64,000 bases of DNA from Isoetes taiwanensis. Taxonomy: Eukaryota; Streptophyta; Lycopodiopsida; Isoetales; Isoetaceae. The stretch spans positions 5,074,635-5,138,634 of the forward strand of contig JAJEKV010000033.1 of assembly GCA_021234155.1 (NCBI GenBank), given 5' to 3'. The position numbers and the translations under genes are program-made. The notes beneath the pieces were generated by a model. The model was given only the letters and a program-made list of their open reading frames with translations. It ran no database searches and had not been told where the DNA came from. Positions 9,806 through 21,500 of this stretch are shown in pieces (position 1 is the stretch's first letter; each line of letters opens with the position of its first letter).

Positions 9806-10484
9806 TGAAATTTTGACATCCATGAAAAGCTGTAGCTTATGAGACACTATCCAACACACCCAGATGGATTTTGCCCCCACCACTATACAATGGCGGAAGT
9901 GGGTCCCGCCCCCACCAGTGTATAATAGTCTTTCCCCACCCGATTTTACAACGATGCATGCCACTTTCACAACGAGGCATTGAACGCGTGACATTGATGG
10001 CACTTTAAGGTGTCACCACAAGAGAAGGTGAAATAAGTGCATTTGAGAAGGGAAACTTTTGGTTACGCCAGAAGTAGGTGCTTTGAGGTCCCACTTGGTC
10101 ATGGGAGGAATCTATTTGACGGATATCTGCCAATGGAAAATACACCCTACACTTTAATGGTTGAGATGTCAAACAAAGAATCAATAGCAAAATCCAATGC
10201 CTAGGTACCTTTTATTTATAGTAACTTTCATTTGGTTCCTTCCGTGTTCGCTCGTGGCCACAAGTCCTTTCATTTTCTGTTCACTAAAGACTTGCTTGGT
10301 TCTTAAACAGTTTGCAATTCCTTCTTACCAATCCGCTCTTCATGTGATGGTCTTTCATAACTGCCAGAATTTAGTCCCAACTTAGAAGACAATCCAGTCT
10401 CCGAAAATAGCAGCTATATTTTACCTCATTGAGGAGGGTTGCTTTGTGCCTGTATTCTGTGTAGGCATATTATCCGAAAAGACC
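9806..10484. other. Upstream region of the F-box gene
   Basis: No coding exon is supported. It should hold the promoter and 5' UTR of the F-box gene starting at 10485, but I see no distinctive core element. Confidence 0.4.
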
Positions 10485-12007
10485 ATGCCGCATGATCCCT
10501 TTGAGAAGCTTGCTGATCATTTGTTAGTGGAAATTTTTGTTCGTCTATCATTGTCTGATTGGCCTACAATTGCTTGTGTAAAAAAAAGATGGGCGAGTTT
10601 ATTTCGAAGTGATGGGCTTTGGCAGATGGCTTTGACAAAACGGTGGCCCAGTGCAGCAAGAGCACAAAAATGGCCTGGTCCAATTGGGTGTGGCTCAAGT
10701 AAGCGGTGAGAATCTAAATTTGCTTTCTTCTTTCTATACCCTAGTATGTGTGATTCTATCTTGTTCCGCAGAATTCTTATATTGTTAATTCATTTCTAAC
10801 ACTCTGGATGCTTTATAACTGATAAAAACATAATATCTCTGCATAGGATGAGCTCCAAGTATTTAAATGCTTGTGAATGTCTAAAATGATAAGTTCACAC
10901 GTTGTCTTACTGTCAAAGATATTTTGGCTGTGTTGCCTTCTTTCCATGTTGCACATGTGAAGTCATATACATTCCATCTGTTTTTGAACAAGTATCCCAT
11001 CTGTCAACTGGAAAGATTTGTACCACCTTGCTATTCTTATGTCATTTCAGAAATTGTGATACTGTTATATGTTCTTTTGCTTGCAGAAGCTGTGAAGGAT
11101 TTTATAGGAAATTCTTTTTTTTTTCAGGCGCTATGCGGCTCTCCATGTGAGTGAAAATATAATCACACTTAGAGATTCAGGTCAAGCTGTCGATGAAGTA
11201 GCAGGACATGTTTATCTCTTTTTAAAAGAGAAGCTTGAGGCAAACTCATCTTCCCCTTATAGCTTACTCCATGCAATGATTGTAGGTAAGATATTCCGGT
11301 TGCTAAACTATTTAAGTGGCATGGCATGGCTTAGTAGGAGATGCCAGTCTCTCGCACTTTACAGACACATGGTTAGAAGTGGGCCCAATTTTTTTTTGTT
11401 TGGTGTTTCAGATCAGTTTCTCATGTGTGGGAAAGCTAATGATGCAGCTCATTCTCTGGCATCACAAATATGGGTTGCCGTGATTGACAACCTAGATGAA
11501 ACTGAGAAGAACTTTCATCTTCTCATGCGGATTGCTGAAGAATGGGAGGTATTCTTTTTAAAGCATTGAACAGCTTGTTATCATGTAGTAGTAGATACAA
11601 TTGCTAGTAATTGGTTTAATTAACTTCATATTTCACTGTCCTGGTACCACTGAATTGTGTGATAGCTGATATAAGATGAAATATTTCTTGGTGATTCACA
11701 TTCATATTCATCAGCATGATGAGTGAGAAATAGCCTAGCCATATTTAGAGCTTCTTAGCCTGCAGAGAACACTGTTGAGAGTTTTTGAAGTGCTTCACTT
11801 TGTGTAGTCCTTAATTCATCAGAATGTCTGTACGTACAGGTTTTTCTTCCATATCCATATTCAAAGTCACAAGCTGTCCAGTGGAGACTGTTTGAGCGGC
11901 TCTTTACTGATTTTCGTGATTGTCTCACACGATATGGCTATTACGAAGTATTGGCACGTGCTAAACGGAAGTTTGAGCTCATTCCTCCAACATGGCTGGG
12001 ATACTAA
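10485..12007 (+). CDS. Plant F-box protein, four exons
   Basis: A host gene for a likely substrate-recognition subunit of an SCF ubiquitin ligase. Exons are 10485-10705, 11128-11285, 11412-11548 and 11840-12007. All introns are GT-AG, the phases agree, and the CDS is 684 bp (227 residues). The start is ATG 10485 (MPHDPFEKLADHLLVEIF), which places the F-box at residues about 5-45 (LLVEIFVRLSLSDWPTIACVKKRW). The next part, KWPGPIGCGSSKRRYAALHV, runs smoothly across the first splice junction. The remainder (LASQIWVAVIDNLDE, FERLFTDFRDC, IPPTWLGY) is the compact C-terminal domain I associate with a small conserved plant F-box family. No frameshift or stop is seen. It is the best-supported single-copy gene in the left half of the window. 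Confidence 0.85.
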
Positions 12008-12945
12008 GGTTTGAGTATTAAGGAGAATGTGAAATATTTATGTGTGTCCTTTCGTCGAGGGTATATGATTCTTATTGTACCATCAAATATGCACTATGTG
12101 TGGTGCATGGCCAATATAACCTCCCTGCCAGTCTGGGAGCTTTTGCAGATCTTTGCCTGAATAAGTTGTCTATTGAAGGAGCTATCTTGGTCAGGCAAAA
12201 GAAAATATTGCTGTTGCTTATGAAATATAATTGTACTGTAGTAAGGTGTAATGATCTTTTGGGAAATTTGCATACGAATCACCATGACGATTTGCCAGTG
12301 TCATCAGGCTATTTATGTTTACTCAATCAACCTATGGATCAGACATTTGGAAGGATGTTATATAACGTTCATGTTCTTATTTGAACGAGATGAATGTGAA
12401 TACATTGTCCCAGAAGCATGAATGGATTAAGTCCAAAGTTGATCTGGATACTTTGTGGAAGAGGTATCTACATTAAATGTCACAATGAACCATGTAACAG
12501 AAAGGTAATTTCCAAAGAGAGTTTTCGAGCTACAATTTAAGAATGAGCTTCAAGACAAATGAAAATCTGGTATCACGATAATATAATGTCTTGTCCATTA
12601 ATTCTGATATCCGGATGAATAAAAAGCTTAAACTGAAATAATGACATATGAGACTGCAGATTTTAAAACTGACAATTCTTTGCAGATTTCCGAATGAAAA
12701 TGATGGAAATTCTTGTCACTTCCTTTAAGAAGAAACTTACAGCAAAATTGAAGAGACTAAATTTGCAAAAAAACTTGAATATAATCTTATCCAAAGCCAG
12801 ATTTAATCAACATCCTTGCACGTTAACATTGTGTCCGTATTTTGGGTGTATTATCGTTTTGGGTGTCTCAAAATTATTTAAGGCCATTGGATGCTGGCAT
12901 ATGCCACAGCATATGCCATGGGGCGAATTTGGAGCCCTCAAACGC
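12008..12945. other. 3' flank of F-box gene
   Basis: Probably contains the F-box 3' UTR. No second coding exon is recognised. Confidence 0.4.
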
Positions 12946-12983
12946 AAGTCAAGATGGGGTCAAAACCCCCATCTTTGACTTAC
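12946..12983. repeat. Hairpin, 14-bp arms
   Basis: AAGTCAAGATGGGG is followed after a short AAAAC-containing loop by CCCCCATCTTTGACTT, an inverted repeat with one mismatch. It may be the core of a small MITE. A GCATATGCC motif nearby recurs at 63.24 kb. Confidence 0.6.
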
Positions 12984-13039
12984 CCCTAACATTTTATTAA
13001 ACCATTGAAGAAATATGATGCTTCACAATTAGCAGCCAA

Positions 13040-13165
13040 ACAAAAATAGAAAATGATGAGCCTGGGGAGTCGAACCCCAATAGAAGATCCCACGCTCATC
13101 CAGGCATACTAGGCATCTCAAACGAGAGATCCCTAGTATACCTAGGGGCCGAAGCCCACTAAGAA
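13040..13165 (-). mobile_element. Possible tRNA-derived SINE or tRNA relic
   Basis: The minus strand carries a strong tRNA T-arm: GGGGTTCGACTCCCC (13088-13074), with paired GGGG/CCCC arms around a box B. About 33 bp upstream is TGGATGAGCGTGG, a weak box A. I could not fold a complete cloverleaf with an acceptor stem, so I do not call a tRNA gene. Confidence 0.35.
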
Positions 13166-14359
13166 ACAAAAGAAGTTAGTATCAGCATATTATTTCAATA
13201 ATTAAAGAGCCATTCCCAAACTCGGATTATACAGCAGTCTCATGCAAAAGACTCAACACGTGTCAAGATCATACCTGCCAATGAAGACCAAGCTGCAACA
13301 AATTGAACAACACATTTAGAAAATAAACAAGTTTCTCGTTTATAAAAGCATAAGCAGTTCTGTCAGGCCACACAAAAACAGAAACAAGGAGATGTAAACA
13401 AATCAGTTCGTAGGCGCGCCACTCTGAGCATGCCTAATCAGTTCATCCAACTGGCGAATCTCTTGCACGAGCAAGACTCTAGCTAAGCTCATATGAGAGC
13501 CTTTGCACATGTAACTTCGAACCACGGTACCCCAATTGATCCCACTCCACAGCAGAAATAGCATTCTGGATTGAAGCATAAAACCCTCTAAGCTGCCGCC
13601 TAAGCAAGCGCAAGGATGCCGCAATCCTATGCGCTTCAGTTCCGACCTGTATGATGCTATTAACAAATTCTTGAGCACAGAAAACTGCCTCGGGCTCAGC
13701 CGAGAACACAACCGGATCTGGATGTGAAGCTTCAACACCAGAAGAAATATAGGAATCAGGCAAAGATACAGCAGGAGGCTGTTCCACCCCAGCAACAGGC
13801 TCTCCATCAGTGTCCATCACTACCTGCAACTAAAAAGCAAACGAAGCCATGAAAAAAAAACCAAACACTCCAAAGCCAACAAACATGATCACCCAACAGC
13901 CATGGTGCAATCACCCTTGTGCACGGGGATGAAATCCACACAAGGCTCCAAAACAAAACACATGGCTAACAGAAGCATGGCCAGAGGAACGACCACTCTG
14001 AGCCTTTCTGGCTGACCTCTTCAACGACATAGCAGATAAAAACAATGCCACAGAAACAAAAATCGTACCTCTGTCTTCTTCAACACTGCACCTCCGCTCC
14101 CTGCAAATGCCCGCGACCCCAGCTTATCCACCCAAACAAATAAGGAAACAAACCAGAAAGCAGACACATCACCCGGAGCTCCGCCCAAGGAGAAACCACC
14201 ACTTGCGCCCAACTAGCGATCCGGAACTCCAATATGCCCGCCCAAGATTCTAGGGTTGGGAATCCCAGTTGCCACCGTCATCAACATACGGTTTTACATA
14301 CGAATACAACCCTTAACCATTTGGAAATCTTAATACCATTCCTAATTTCGGACACATTA
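13166..14359. other. Unassigned region
   Basis: Two short overlapping minus-strand ORFs near 13403-13829 (one starting MDTDGEPVAGVEQPP) read as low-complexity protein and match nothing I recognise. No gene is supported. Confidence 0.3.
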
Positions 14360-14615
14360 TTGCTTATAGTGCTAAAAGAATAGATCCCTTGTAAAAGTAG
14401 ATGATCACTCAGGGTGCTTTATCGTTTGGGGTGCTTTTAGAATTTTTTGAACCATTAGATCGTGATATATCTTGTAGGATATTCCACTTGCTTATAGTGC
14501 TAAAAGAATAGATCCCTTGTAAAAGTAGATGATCACTCAGGGTGCTTTATCGTTTGGGGTGCTTTTAGAATTTTTTGAACCATTAGATCGTGATATATCT
14601 TGTAGGATATTCCAC
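14360..14615. repeat. 128-bp direct tandem duplication
   Basis: Two almost identical copies, at 14360-14487 and 14488-14615. Each runs from TTGCTTATAGTGC to AGGATATTCCAC and includes ATCGTTTGGGGTGC. The high identity implies a recent event. A related sequence lies at about 12840-12890. Confidence 0.92.
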
Positions 14616-15180
14616 GAGGTAACCTCTGATCCGTTGGCTACAAGCCAAGATGAGATCAAACCACCTCATTTTGACCCGCTTTATAAGGAAGCCATCCAAA
14701 AAACCCCCGGGGGGTGCACTTATACATAAGGGGGGTATGGCATCTGCATTCGGAGGGTAGCAAAAAACCCCCCTTGTATACGCAACTTTAAAAGGCAATT
14801 TGACCCCTCTATGTATAGATATTGCTCCAAATCAGTGCCAAAAAACACCCCTAACCTCTAAGTATACGTACGCAAATGGTCCAAAAAACACCCCTCCGTT
14901 GAACTCTCATGGGTTATACGCTGATCAAAGGTGAATCCCCTGGGAAAAAACCAATGTAATGCTTCTGATAGAAGTCAATATTTCATTTAGAAAAACAGTC
15001 CTCATAAACTAGTACATATAATAGAGCCTGGAGAATGGAACACCAACAAGATGCCAATGCTCTTCTGGACATGGCAACCTTCCAACGATGGGTTGCTTTA
15101 TGATCCTCTTCTACTGCATGCTAGAATCAACAGCCTTAAAATAAAGAAAAAAGATTAAAAAAAAAATGTAAGAATAGAAT
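14616..15180. other. Unassigned region with C/G homopolymer motifs
   Basis: Contains runs such as AACCCCCGGGGGG and ACACCCCT in both orientations around TATAC, suggestive of a degenerate small inverted-repeat element. No gene is seen. Confidence 0.3.
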
Positions 15181-15184
15181 AGAA

Positions 15185-15420
15185 TAGAATAGAATAGAAT
15201 AGATTTTTTAGCGTCCACGGAGACCAATTGGCCTATGGGACCCAAATAAATTAGAGAGCAGCAAGCATATTACTGACAGGATTAAAAAACCCCCGCCCCG
15301 AAGGGTTTTTGAGGGAAAACCCTTAGCAGTAATAAGTATGCTGGCACGCTGTACAATTGTATAGGACATTTCAATACCGTCCCGGAGGACACAACTAAGT
15401 CCATGCATCCATAACCTCCT
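15185..15420 (-). mobile_element. LINE 3' end (LINE-C) with (TATTC)n tail
   Basis: In the minus-strand sense the sequence resembles the 3' UTR of the LINE at 32.4-32.56 kb. It contains GTCCCATA, the self-complementary CCAATTGG, and CTCCGTGGACGCTAAAAA, followed by five or more TATTC units. Only the 3' UTR and tail are present, so this is a heavily 5'-truncated insertion. Confidence 0.75.
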
Positions 15421-15520
15421 GGAGGTATGACCCCAACAAACCCATTGACGCCGTAGTCAATAACTGATGCAACGGCTCTGCAAAATAATCATCCACACCC
15501 CAATCTTGTTGACTGATGTG

Positions 15521-15764
15521 TCGACCTCTTAGAACTCCAGAAGAAGAACTGAGAGGAATAGATGCAGATGGAGCCTGCTTGTCGACATCTCAGAGCTTGA
15601 GAAGAAGAACTAAGAGGAATAAACGCAGCTATAGCATGCTTGTCGATCTCTTAGGGCTTCACAAAAAGAATTAAGAGGAATAAACCCATGTAGAGCCTGC
15701 TTGCCGAACCTCTTAGAGCTTGAGAAGAAGAGCTGAGGGGAAAAACAAGCATATAGCCCTTATT
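15521..15764. repeat. 61-bp tandem repeat, four units
   Basis: Units begin at 15521, 15582, 15643 and 15704. Each carries TCGA..CTCTTAGA, AGAAGAA, AGAGGAATA and GCCTGCTTG in the same order with moderate divergence. The flanks are not coding. Confidence 0.85.
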
Positions 15765-16165
15765 AGAAGCTTCTCAACAAGAATAAAAAAGAAATCAAGG
15801 TCTTGACATCAATTGAGACCGAAAATACAGAACAAAATATAGAAAGATACAGAAGCTATGGCCACTGACCATGGTATATCACTTGCTATGTGGAGCATGG
15901 CTTCTCGCAGAAGCCATTGCCACCTTCACCAGAGCCCTTGCCACCTTTCTTCTCTGTGCGTCGCATGCCATATCTGAAGCACTAGAACTTAAGGCTATAC
16001 CCGAAGCACCAGAACTCCAGAATACCACTTCTGTTTTGTGTATTGGGAGTCCGTTTCAGCAAAATAGGTATTTTAATATGGGTACAAGAAAAAACCTTCC
16101 AAAATCATATGTTATATTTATACGATTTGGTATTTCGGGCGTCTTATTATATTATAATGCAACAA
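15765..16165. other. Unassigned region
   Basis: A short ORF near 15871-16173 has no recognisable domain. No gene is supported. Confidence 0.3.
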
Positions 16166-16845
16166 TAATATAAGGGCTGGTTTGCTGATGCCACTCAAAT
16201 GGATGGCACGATGGGGGATGAATAGTCGTGATTTAGCTTTGCATAAAAATAATATCCGCACATGGATTAAAATGAATGTTCTTTAGAGGACATGGAGAGA
16301 TGGGGTAGTAAAAAAGGAGTAGATGGGGTAGTAAAAAAGGAGAGATGGGGTAGAAAGATGAGGACCCATATTAATCCTACATTGCAGGAGGTAAAGTATT
16401 TGGCAGAGGGGATTTCCACGAAGCATAGGCATGCCATCTGTAGGATGAGGCTGAGCTCACATAAGCTTGGTGTTGAAGTAGGCAGGTGGAATGACAGTCC
16501 TCATGAGCTTAGATTGTGTAAAATATGTGAGGCAGGGATACTTGAAGATGAGGAGCATGTACGTCTACGTTGCGATGCTTACAGAGATATTCGAGAGAAG
16601 TATGATGTATGTGCTGACATGTTAATGGCTTTTTTTTATTGTCCAGGATCACGTATTGGGAGATGTATCATTGATATTTTAGAGCGTAGGGACGATGTTT
16701 TAAGAACTTTAAAAGTAGATGAGTTAGAGGTAGGAGAGAAAAATGCATTATTATCAGAGGATGCATTAGATGATTTGTTTTATAATGTTGAATGTACAAG
16801 TTGAACGTCTTATTATACCTGGCAGTATCACAGACGTAATAATCA
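16166..16845 (+). mobile_element. LINE ORF2 C-terminal fragment
   Basis: The plus-strand ORF 16292-16804 encodes the ORF2 carboxy terminus: RHAICRMRLSSHKLGVEVGRW, then the zinc-binding CKICEAGILEDEEHVRLRC. After the stop come ACAGACGTAATAATC and a TCC/TC microsatellite, which I read as the LINE 3' end and tail. The 5' part, including the reverse transcriptase, is missing. Confidence 0.75.
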
Positions 16846-16880
16846 AATTTCACTCCTCCTCCTCCTCCTCCCTCCCCCCT

Positions 16881-16911
<31 letters not shown>
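16846..16911. repeat. (TCC)n/(TC)n compound microsatellite
   Basis: Directly follows a LINE 3' end and directly precedes a Harbinger-like terminus at 16915. Confidence 0.92.
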
Positions 16912-16914
<3 letters not shown>

Positions 16915-17830
16915 GGCCACATGCGTCATTTTTTTTAACCTCTCGTCACATACGACGAGAGACGGTTTTTATATCGTATTCATCGAGAGATGAACGAGAG
17001 ATAAATGTCTCTCGTTCCCTAACTGGTTTGTTAGCCCCCTTTCGACAGGATTTTGGAGCCGTCTCGACCGAAAATTCTTCGCGCCTCTGCCTTGGCGGCA
17101 TTCTGACTTCGAATTATCCCACATTTTGTGTTTTCGCTTTCGAATTATCCCACATTTCTATTTTCTGGCTTCAAGAATCCCATATTTTAAAAACAGACAT
17201 CATTTTCCCTCATTCCCGATCTTAATCTCATATTTTCGGCCTCAGCTGCGTCATTTTTAATGGATCCTTTAATCCTCGGCATGATTGCCATGCTTCTGAG
17301 GGCCATTTTCCTTGGATTAGCATTTTAAACCTACTGTCTTCATTTGATACAAGAACTCAAACAATCGGACCCCATTGATTTCTTAGATGAGGATGGAGAT
17401 GTAGAAGACAACATAAACTATATGTATGCATCTTCCACTTTGCTGCTGCAGCTTCTTCGAGATTAAAGAGGCCTCCAAGGAGATTCTGGGTTTGTCCAAG
17501 GCAGACAACACAATGGGACAGCATTGACAATCACGCTTGGAACTGCCTTCCCTCGTTTGAGGATGATATGTGGCACCAGTTCTATCGGATGAAGAAGGGT
17601 GCATTCGAGACTCTAGTGGGCTCATTGTCCCTTATCTAATCAGACCAAGAACCAAGGTAAGACCTCCTGTTGATCCCAGAAAAGCAGTGGCAATGGTTTT
17701 ATATTTTCTAGCACATGGTGAGAAGCCTTTATATGTAGGTCAAAGATTTTATGTTGGTAAAGCTACTGTTCAGAAATACACAAAAGAAATTACTCTGGCC
17801 TTAGCTTCTAAGACCATGCTCTACAATACA
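16915..17830 (+). mobile_element. Second, truncated Harbinger-like element
   Basis: It begins with GGCCACATGC and a CTCTCGTCACATACG block that matches the right end of the first element (reverse complement of 8803). A GAATTATCCCACATTT repeat and a transposase start (MDPLILGMIAMLLRA at 17256) follow. Transposase blocks include DSIDNHAWNCLPSFEDDMW, PVDPRKAVAMVLYFLAHG and VGKATVQKYTKEITLAL, in shifted frames. Similarity stops after TMLYN near 17827, where a different element begins. This copy is dead. Confidence 0.75.
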
Positions 17831-17842
17831 AGAGGGTGCCTG

Positions 17843-18262
17843 CTAGACGTCAGGTAAATCGTCAGAATGCCTTCACAAGTCAGACAAATGCCCAGGCTGA
17901 TTGGCTGACGTTTAGCTGACGATTAGGCTGACTCATATTATCTGACGATTATGCGTCAGGTAAATCATCAGCTCAACGTCAGGAGTTGCATCAGAGTGAT
18001 CGTCAGGTTAATAGTTAGACATGATTAGTCAGAACAGTCGTCAGCTTAATAGTCAAGACTTGCGTCAGAGTTATCGTCAGAATTTTAGTCAGAACAGTAG
18101 TCAGGGTATTAGTCATAATACTAGTCAGGTTTTTAGTCAGGACAGTAGTCAGGGTATTAGTCATGATACTAGTCAGGTTTTTAGTCAGAACAGTAGTCAG
18201 GGTCTTAGTCATGATACTAGTCAGGATACTAGTCAAAACAATGGTCACTCTATTAGTCACCA
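17843..18262. repeat. GTCAG subterminal array with 12-bp period
   Basis: Dozens of GTCAG or CTGAC motifs. From about 18040 to 18250 they lie in a strict 12-bp period (AGTCAG plus six bases), with a higher-order 48-bp pattern in which the spacers AACAGT, GGTATT, a -ATACT spacer and GTTTTT follow in turn. Because 12 is divisible by 3, both strands stay open; I do not regard these as genes. Confidence 0.9.
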
Positions 18263-18584
18263 TGAAACCGTCATTATATAATCAGACCTAGCTAGCTCGA
18301 TAGTCAGATAAGAATAGATAAGTCGGAGGTCAATTCAATTAATTGCAAATTTCAATAAGAGAATAATAGTGTGACTGCACATTAGAGACGATATACACAT
18401 TAATGATATACTTTCCATTAGTTCAATTTTGCAAACTCAATTACAAAATAATAATATGCCTTCACATCAAAATAGACTTTCTATTAGTTAAAATCCTGTC
18501 AGCAACAAGTTCGAAAGATATATACTTCCTAAGTAAGCTGGAAAATTTTAGAACAAGAGTGTCATTGTTTCAGATGCTAGTACT

Positions 18585-21500
18585 TCAAACGCGCTTTTGA
18601 ATTGACTTATACTGCGCAATGTTTTTAGCCACAGTTTCATCCACAAAGTCAGGGCTCAAGTTTCTGCTGATGACTTTGCGGCTGCCCTTCTTGCCTTTTT
18701 TCCGTGAAGTGGACGCATTATCACTTGCCTTTTTCTTCCTAGCCGTCATTTCCTTCTCTCTTGGAGGAGCCCTCATCTCCGCATCCAGCAGCATATCATG
18801 TACCCAATTGGGTGTAGCTTCATCATTATCCTCTAAATATTCAACATTTTCTTCTTCAATGTCATTCCTTCCTTCTACTACTACGTCTTCTTTCTCCCCT
18901 TTATCAACCTCACCTCCATCAACATTTTCATTAACATCTCCCTCACCTCCATCAACAATTGCATTAGCATCTCCATCACCTCCATTGAATCCATTGAAGT
19001 CATTCCCTCCTATTTCATTTGTGTCAGGTCCTCCATTTTCACCAATGTCCACTTGATCTTGTCCTGAAACTCCATCCACCTCGATGTTTACTTCCTATAT
19101 AAAAACAATTCAAGTTTAATCCTTTTGTGAATATATGCCATAGAAGCATATACTAACCTTCCTTTTCTTTTTGTGCTCCTTGTTCTTCCTCGCCCCTTTC
19201 TTTCCTAAATGGTCCAACGCCTTAAACTACAAACAAATAGTGAGCAATGTGTCAGCTCATAAAAGGGAAATATTTTAGCTGCAAATACTCCTTCAAAAGA
19301 TGAATATGTATAGTGTATCATAAAAATGCATGCTAGGTCATTCTGTTTCTGAGATAGGGCTATTTTTCCTGATTGTTGTTAATACAAGTTGCAGGAAATA
19401 TATTTCTAAGGCAATAGTGCCTCGGGTCACAAAAATGCATTCAGGGCAAAAAATGGTTCAGATCTGCGCATGTCAGGAGGGCAGCCAAGAGTGCCCAAAT
19501 AGACCTTCGTCCTCTACTGAAATTCCGTTGCCCAAATAGTGCCTTTTTGTTGCCACTAATTATCTTAAGAATTAAGCTGAAATTCTGTAATGCAGCAGCT
19601 CAATTGCATCTTCGACAGTTTACCTCAAGACGTTTAATTTCATCCTTTTACCAAAAAAAAAAAAAAAAAAAAAGAACCCAAAAATCTGTTTCCAGACTTC
19701 CATCCTTGATAATTCCTACTGGAAATATCAAATTTGCCTTTGGCAGCCTTAGGAAATTAACAGGTATTCTTTCCTAAGCCAGGATAAGGTCATAACACAA
19801 TTATTTTGTACTTTATAACCAACATAAGAAATCTATGTAATTGGTATCTTGAACATTTCATCATTAATACATAATTATTGTGCCAGAACATCCTTGTATT
19901 TCAAAAATAGAGCATTTTCTACAATTTTCCAGAAACAACCAGCTCTACACTGCCTTTTTCAAAATAGAATACATTATCTTCATAACCATATAAGAATAAT
20001 GGTAGAGACTTTTTGTATTCCAGAGATTGAACTCATATGCTAAATTTCACAAATGTACAACTCTCAAAGCTTTAGTCAAGCTAATATACCAGATCTAAGC
20101 ATTTTAACAAGTAAATTAACATGATCCAAGTCCTTCTCATTGAGAAATAAAATCTCTATATTGGAACGAGCTTACTTGTAGTCCTTGCGAATCATACCAT
20201 AAGCTAAGAAACATCAAAGCATGGAGCAAGAAACCTGGTTACCTGCAGTAGAACCAAAGGACAGTTAGCCTTAATCAGGGTAAGAGCCTAAGCTACTAAC
20301 AGGTAAGCAGTAGGTTTCTTGGGTATTCCCCTTCACCATGACTTTAATGGTACAAGTGTCAGTATGTAATCATTGAGAATAACTCCGATTTACAGGACTA
20401 ATGTATAGCATAATAGCATACGGTCATAATTACCCAGCAGATTTTGAATATGGATAATAGCATGTGGTCAAAATCATCTAGTAGATTCCAAACAGGGTAT
20501 TCCTTTACCTTGGAGTCACATCTGTAACTCATCTACCAGTCATTTTTCTGCTCACATTCAGCCTTAATAAGCTAAATTTTAACCTAGCCCATGTATTATA
20601 CACCGTATAACAATTCACTACCACTATGCACATGAATCAGCCAGCTTTTATTAATTATGCACAGCAGCGCTATGTAATGGATCTGCACCATTTTGGTCTC
20701 CTTCAAGCTCAGTCAGACTATAATGCTATTAGTTCAAATGTTAACAGCCAGCATCTGCACACTTATGGTACAGTACACCATTATTATTTCAAGCATGAAT
20801 CCATAGTGAACCATTAAATCTTATAGATCTATCCGGGTACATCATAGAATAATACATATATGGTTCACAGCAACTGCAACTGGATCAATACCTTATTATA
20901 TACATTATTCATGTCCAATTTTCAATCTAAAAGGCTTTCAATAATTCTGAGTCTTCATGCATGCATTAATAATACCCTGAGTATAATTCATATCAGCTTT
21001 ATTCTGTGTGTAACAGATCTAGCAATGTTTAAAATCAGTATGCAATCCCAGCAAAAATAATAAGAAGGAAATATATTCAGTACATTAATCACATAACTAT
21101 TTGCCAATAAATTCATCTGGAACATGCTCTTCATAGCATATAAAATCACAGACAACCTGGTTAGCATTAACCTGAATAATTTTTGCTCCAGAGGGAAATC
21201 CCGTGTGCTGCTTTGTTGCTGCCTTGTTGCCCATTTCATCCTTGGAGTTGGCTTTTTTTCTGCTTCTCACTGCGACAATTTGCAAAGGAAGATACAAAGA
21301 AATTGCCAAGGGAGATGCCAGCATCTTCAAGAGAAAATATGGGCCAAATAGACCCAGCTTTAGTGCCCATGCTCAAGGGCAGAACATTTATGGAGGACGA
21401 AATCAGCATTAAGCCCATGTATCTGTGCAAATATATAGCCGGGATCCCAGTACTTAGTAAGGTTATTGCACACTGGTCGTGTACTTAGGCCCAATCGGAT

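Noticed and set aside
12094-12384. Overlapping ORFs downstream of the F-box stop
   Set aside because: They lie in the probable 3' UTR and have no recognisable domain.
13074-13088. Functional tRNA gene on the minus strand
   Set aside because: The T-arm is good, but no acceptor stem or anticodon arm could be placed. Kept only as a possible SINE or relic.
18015-18281. Open frames on both strands with Ser-Gln or Thr-Leu repeats
   Set aside because: They arise from the 12-bp GTCAG repeat, whose period is a multiple of three. There is no sign of a real protein.
18619-19056. Plus-strand Ser/Pro-rich ORF
   Set aside because: It is the antisense shadow of the Gly/Asp-rich last exon of the minus-strand En/Spm-type gene.
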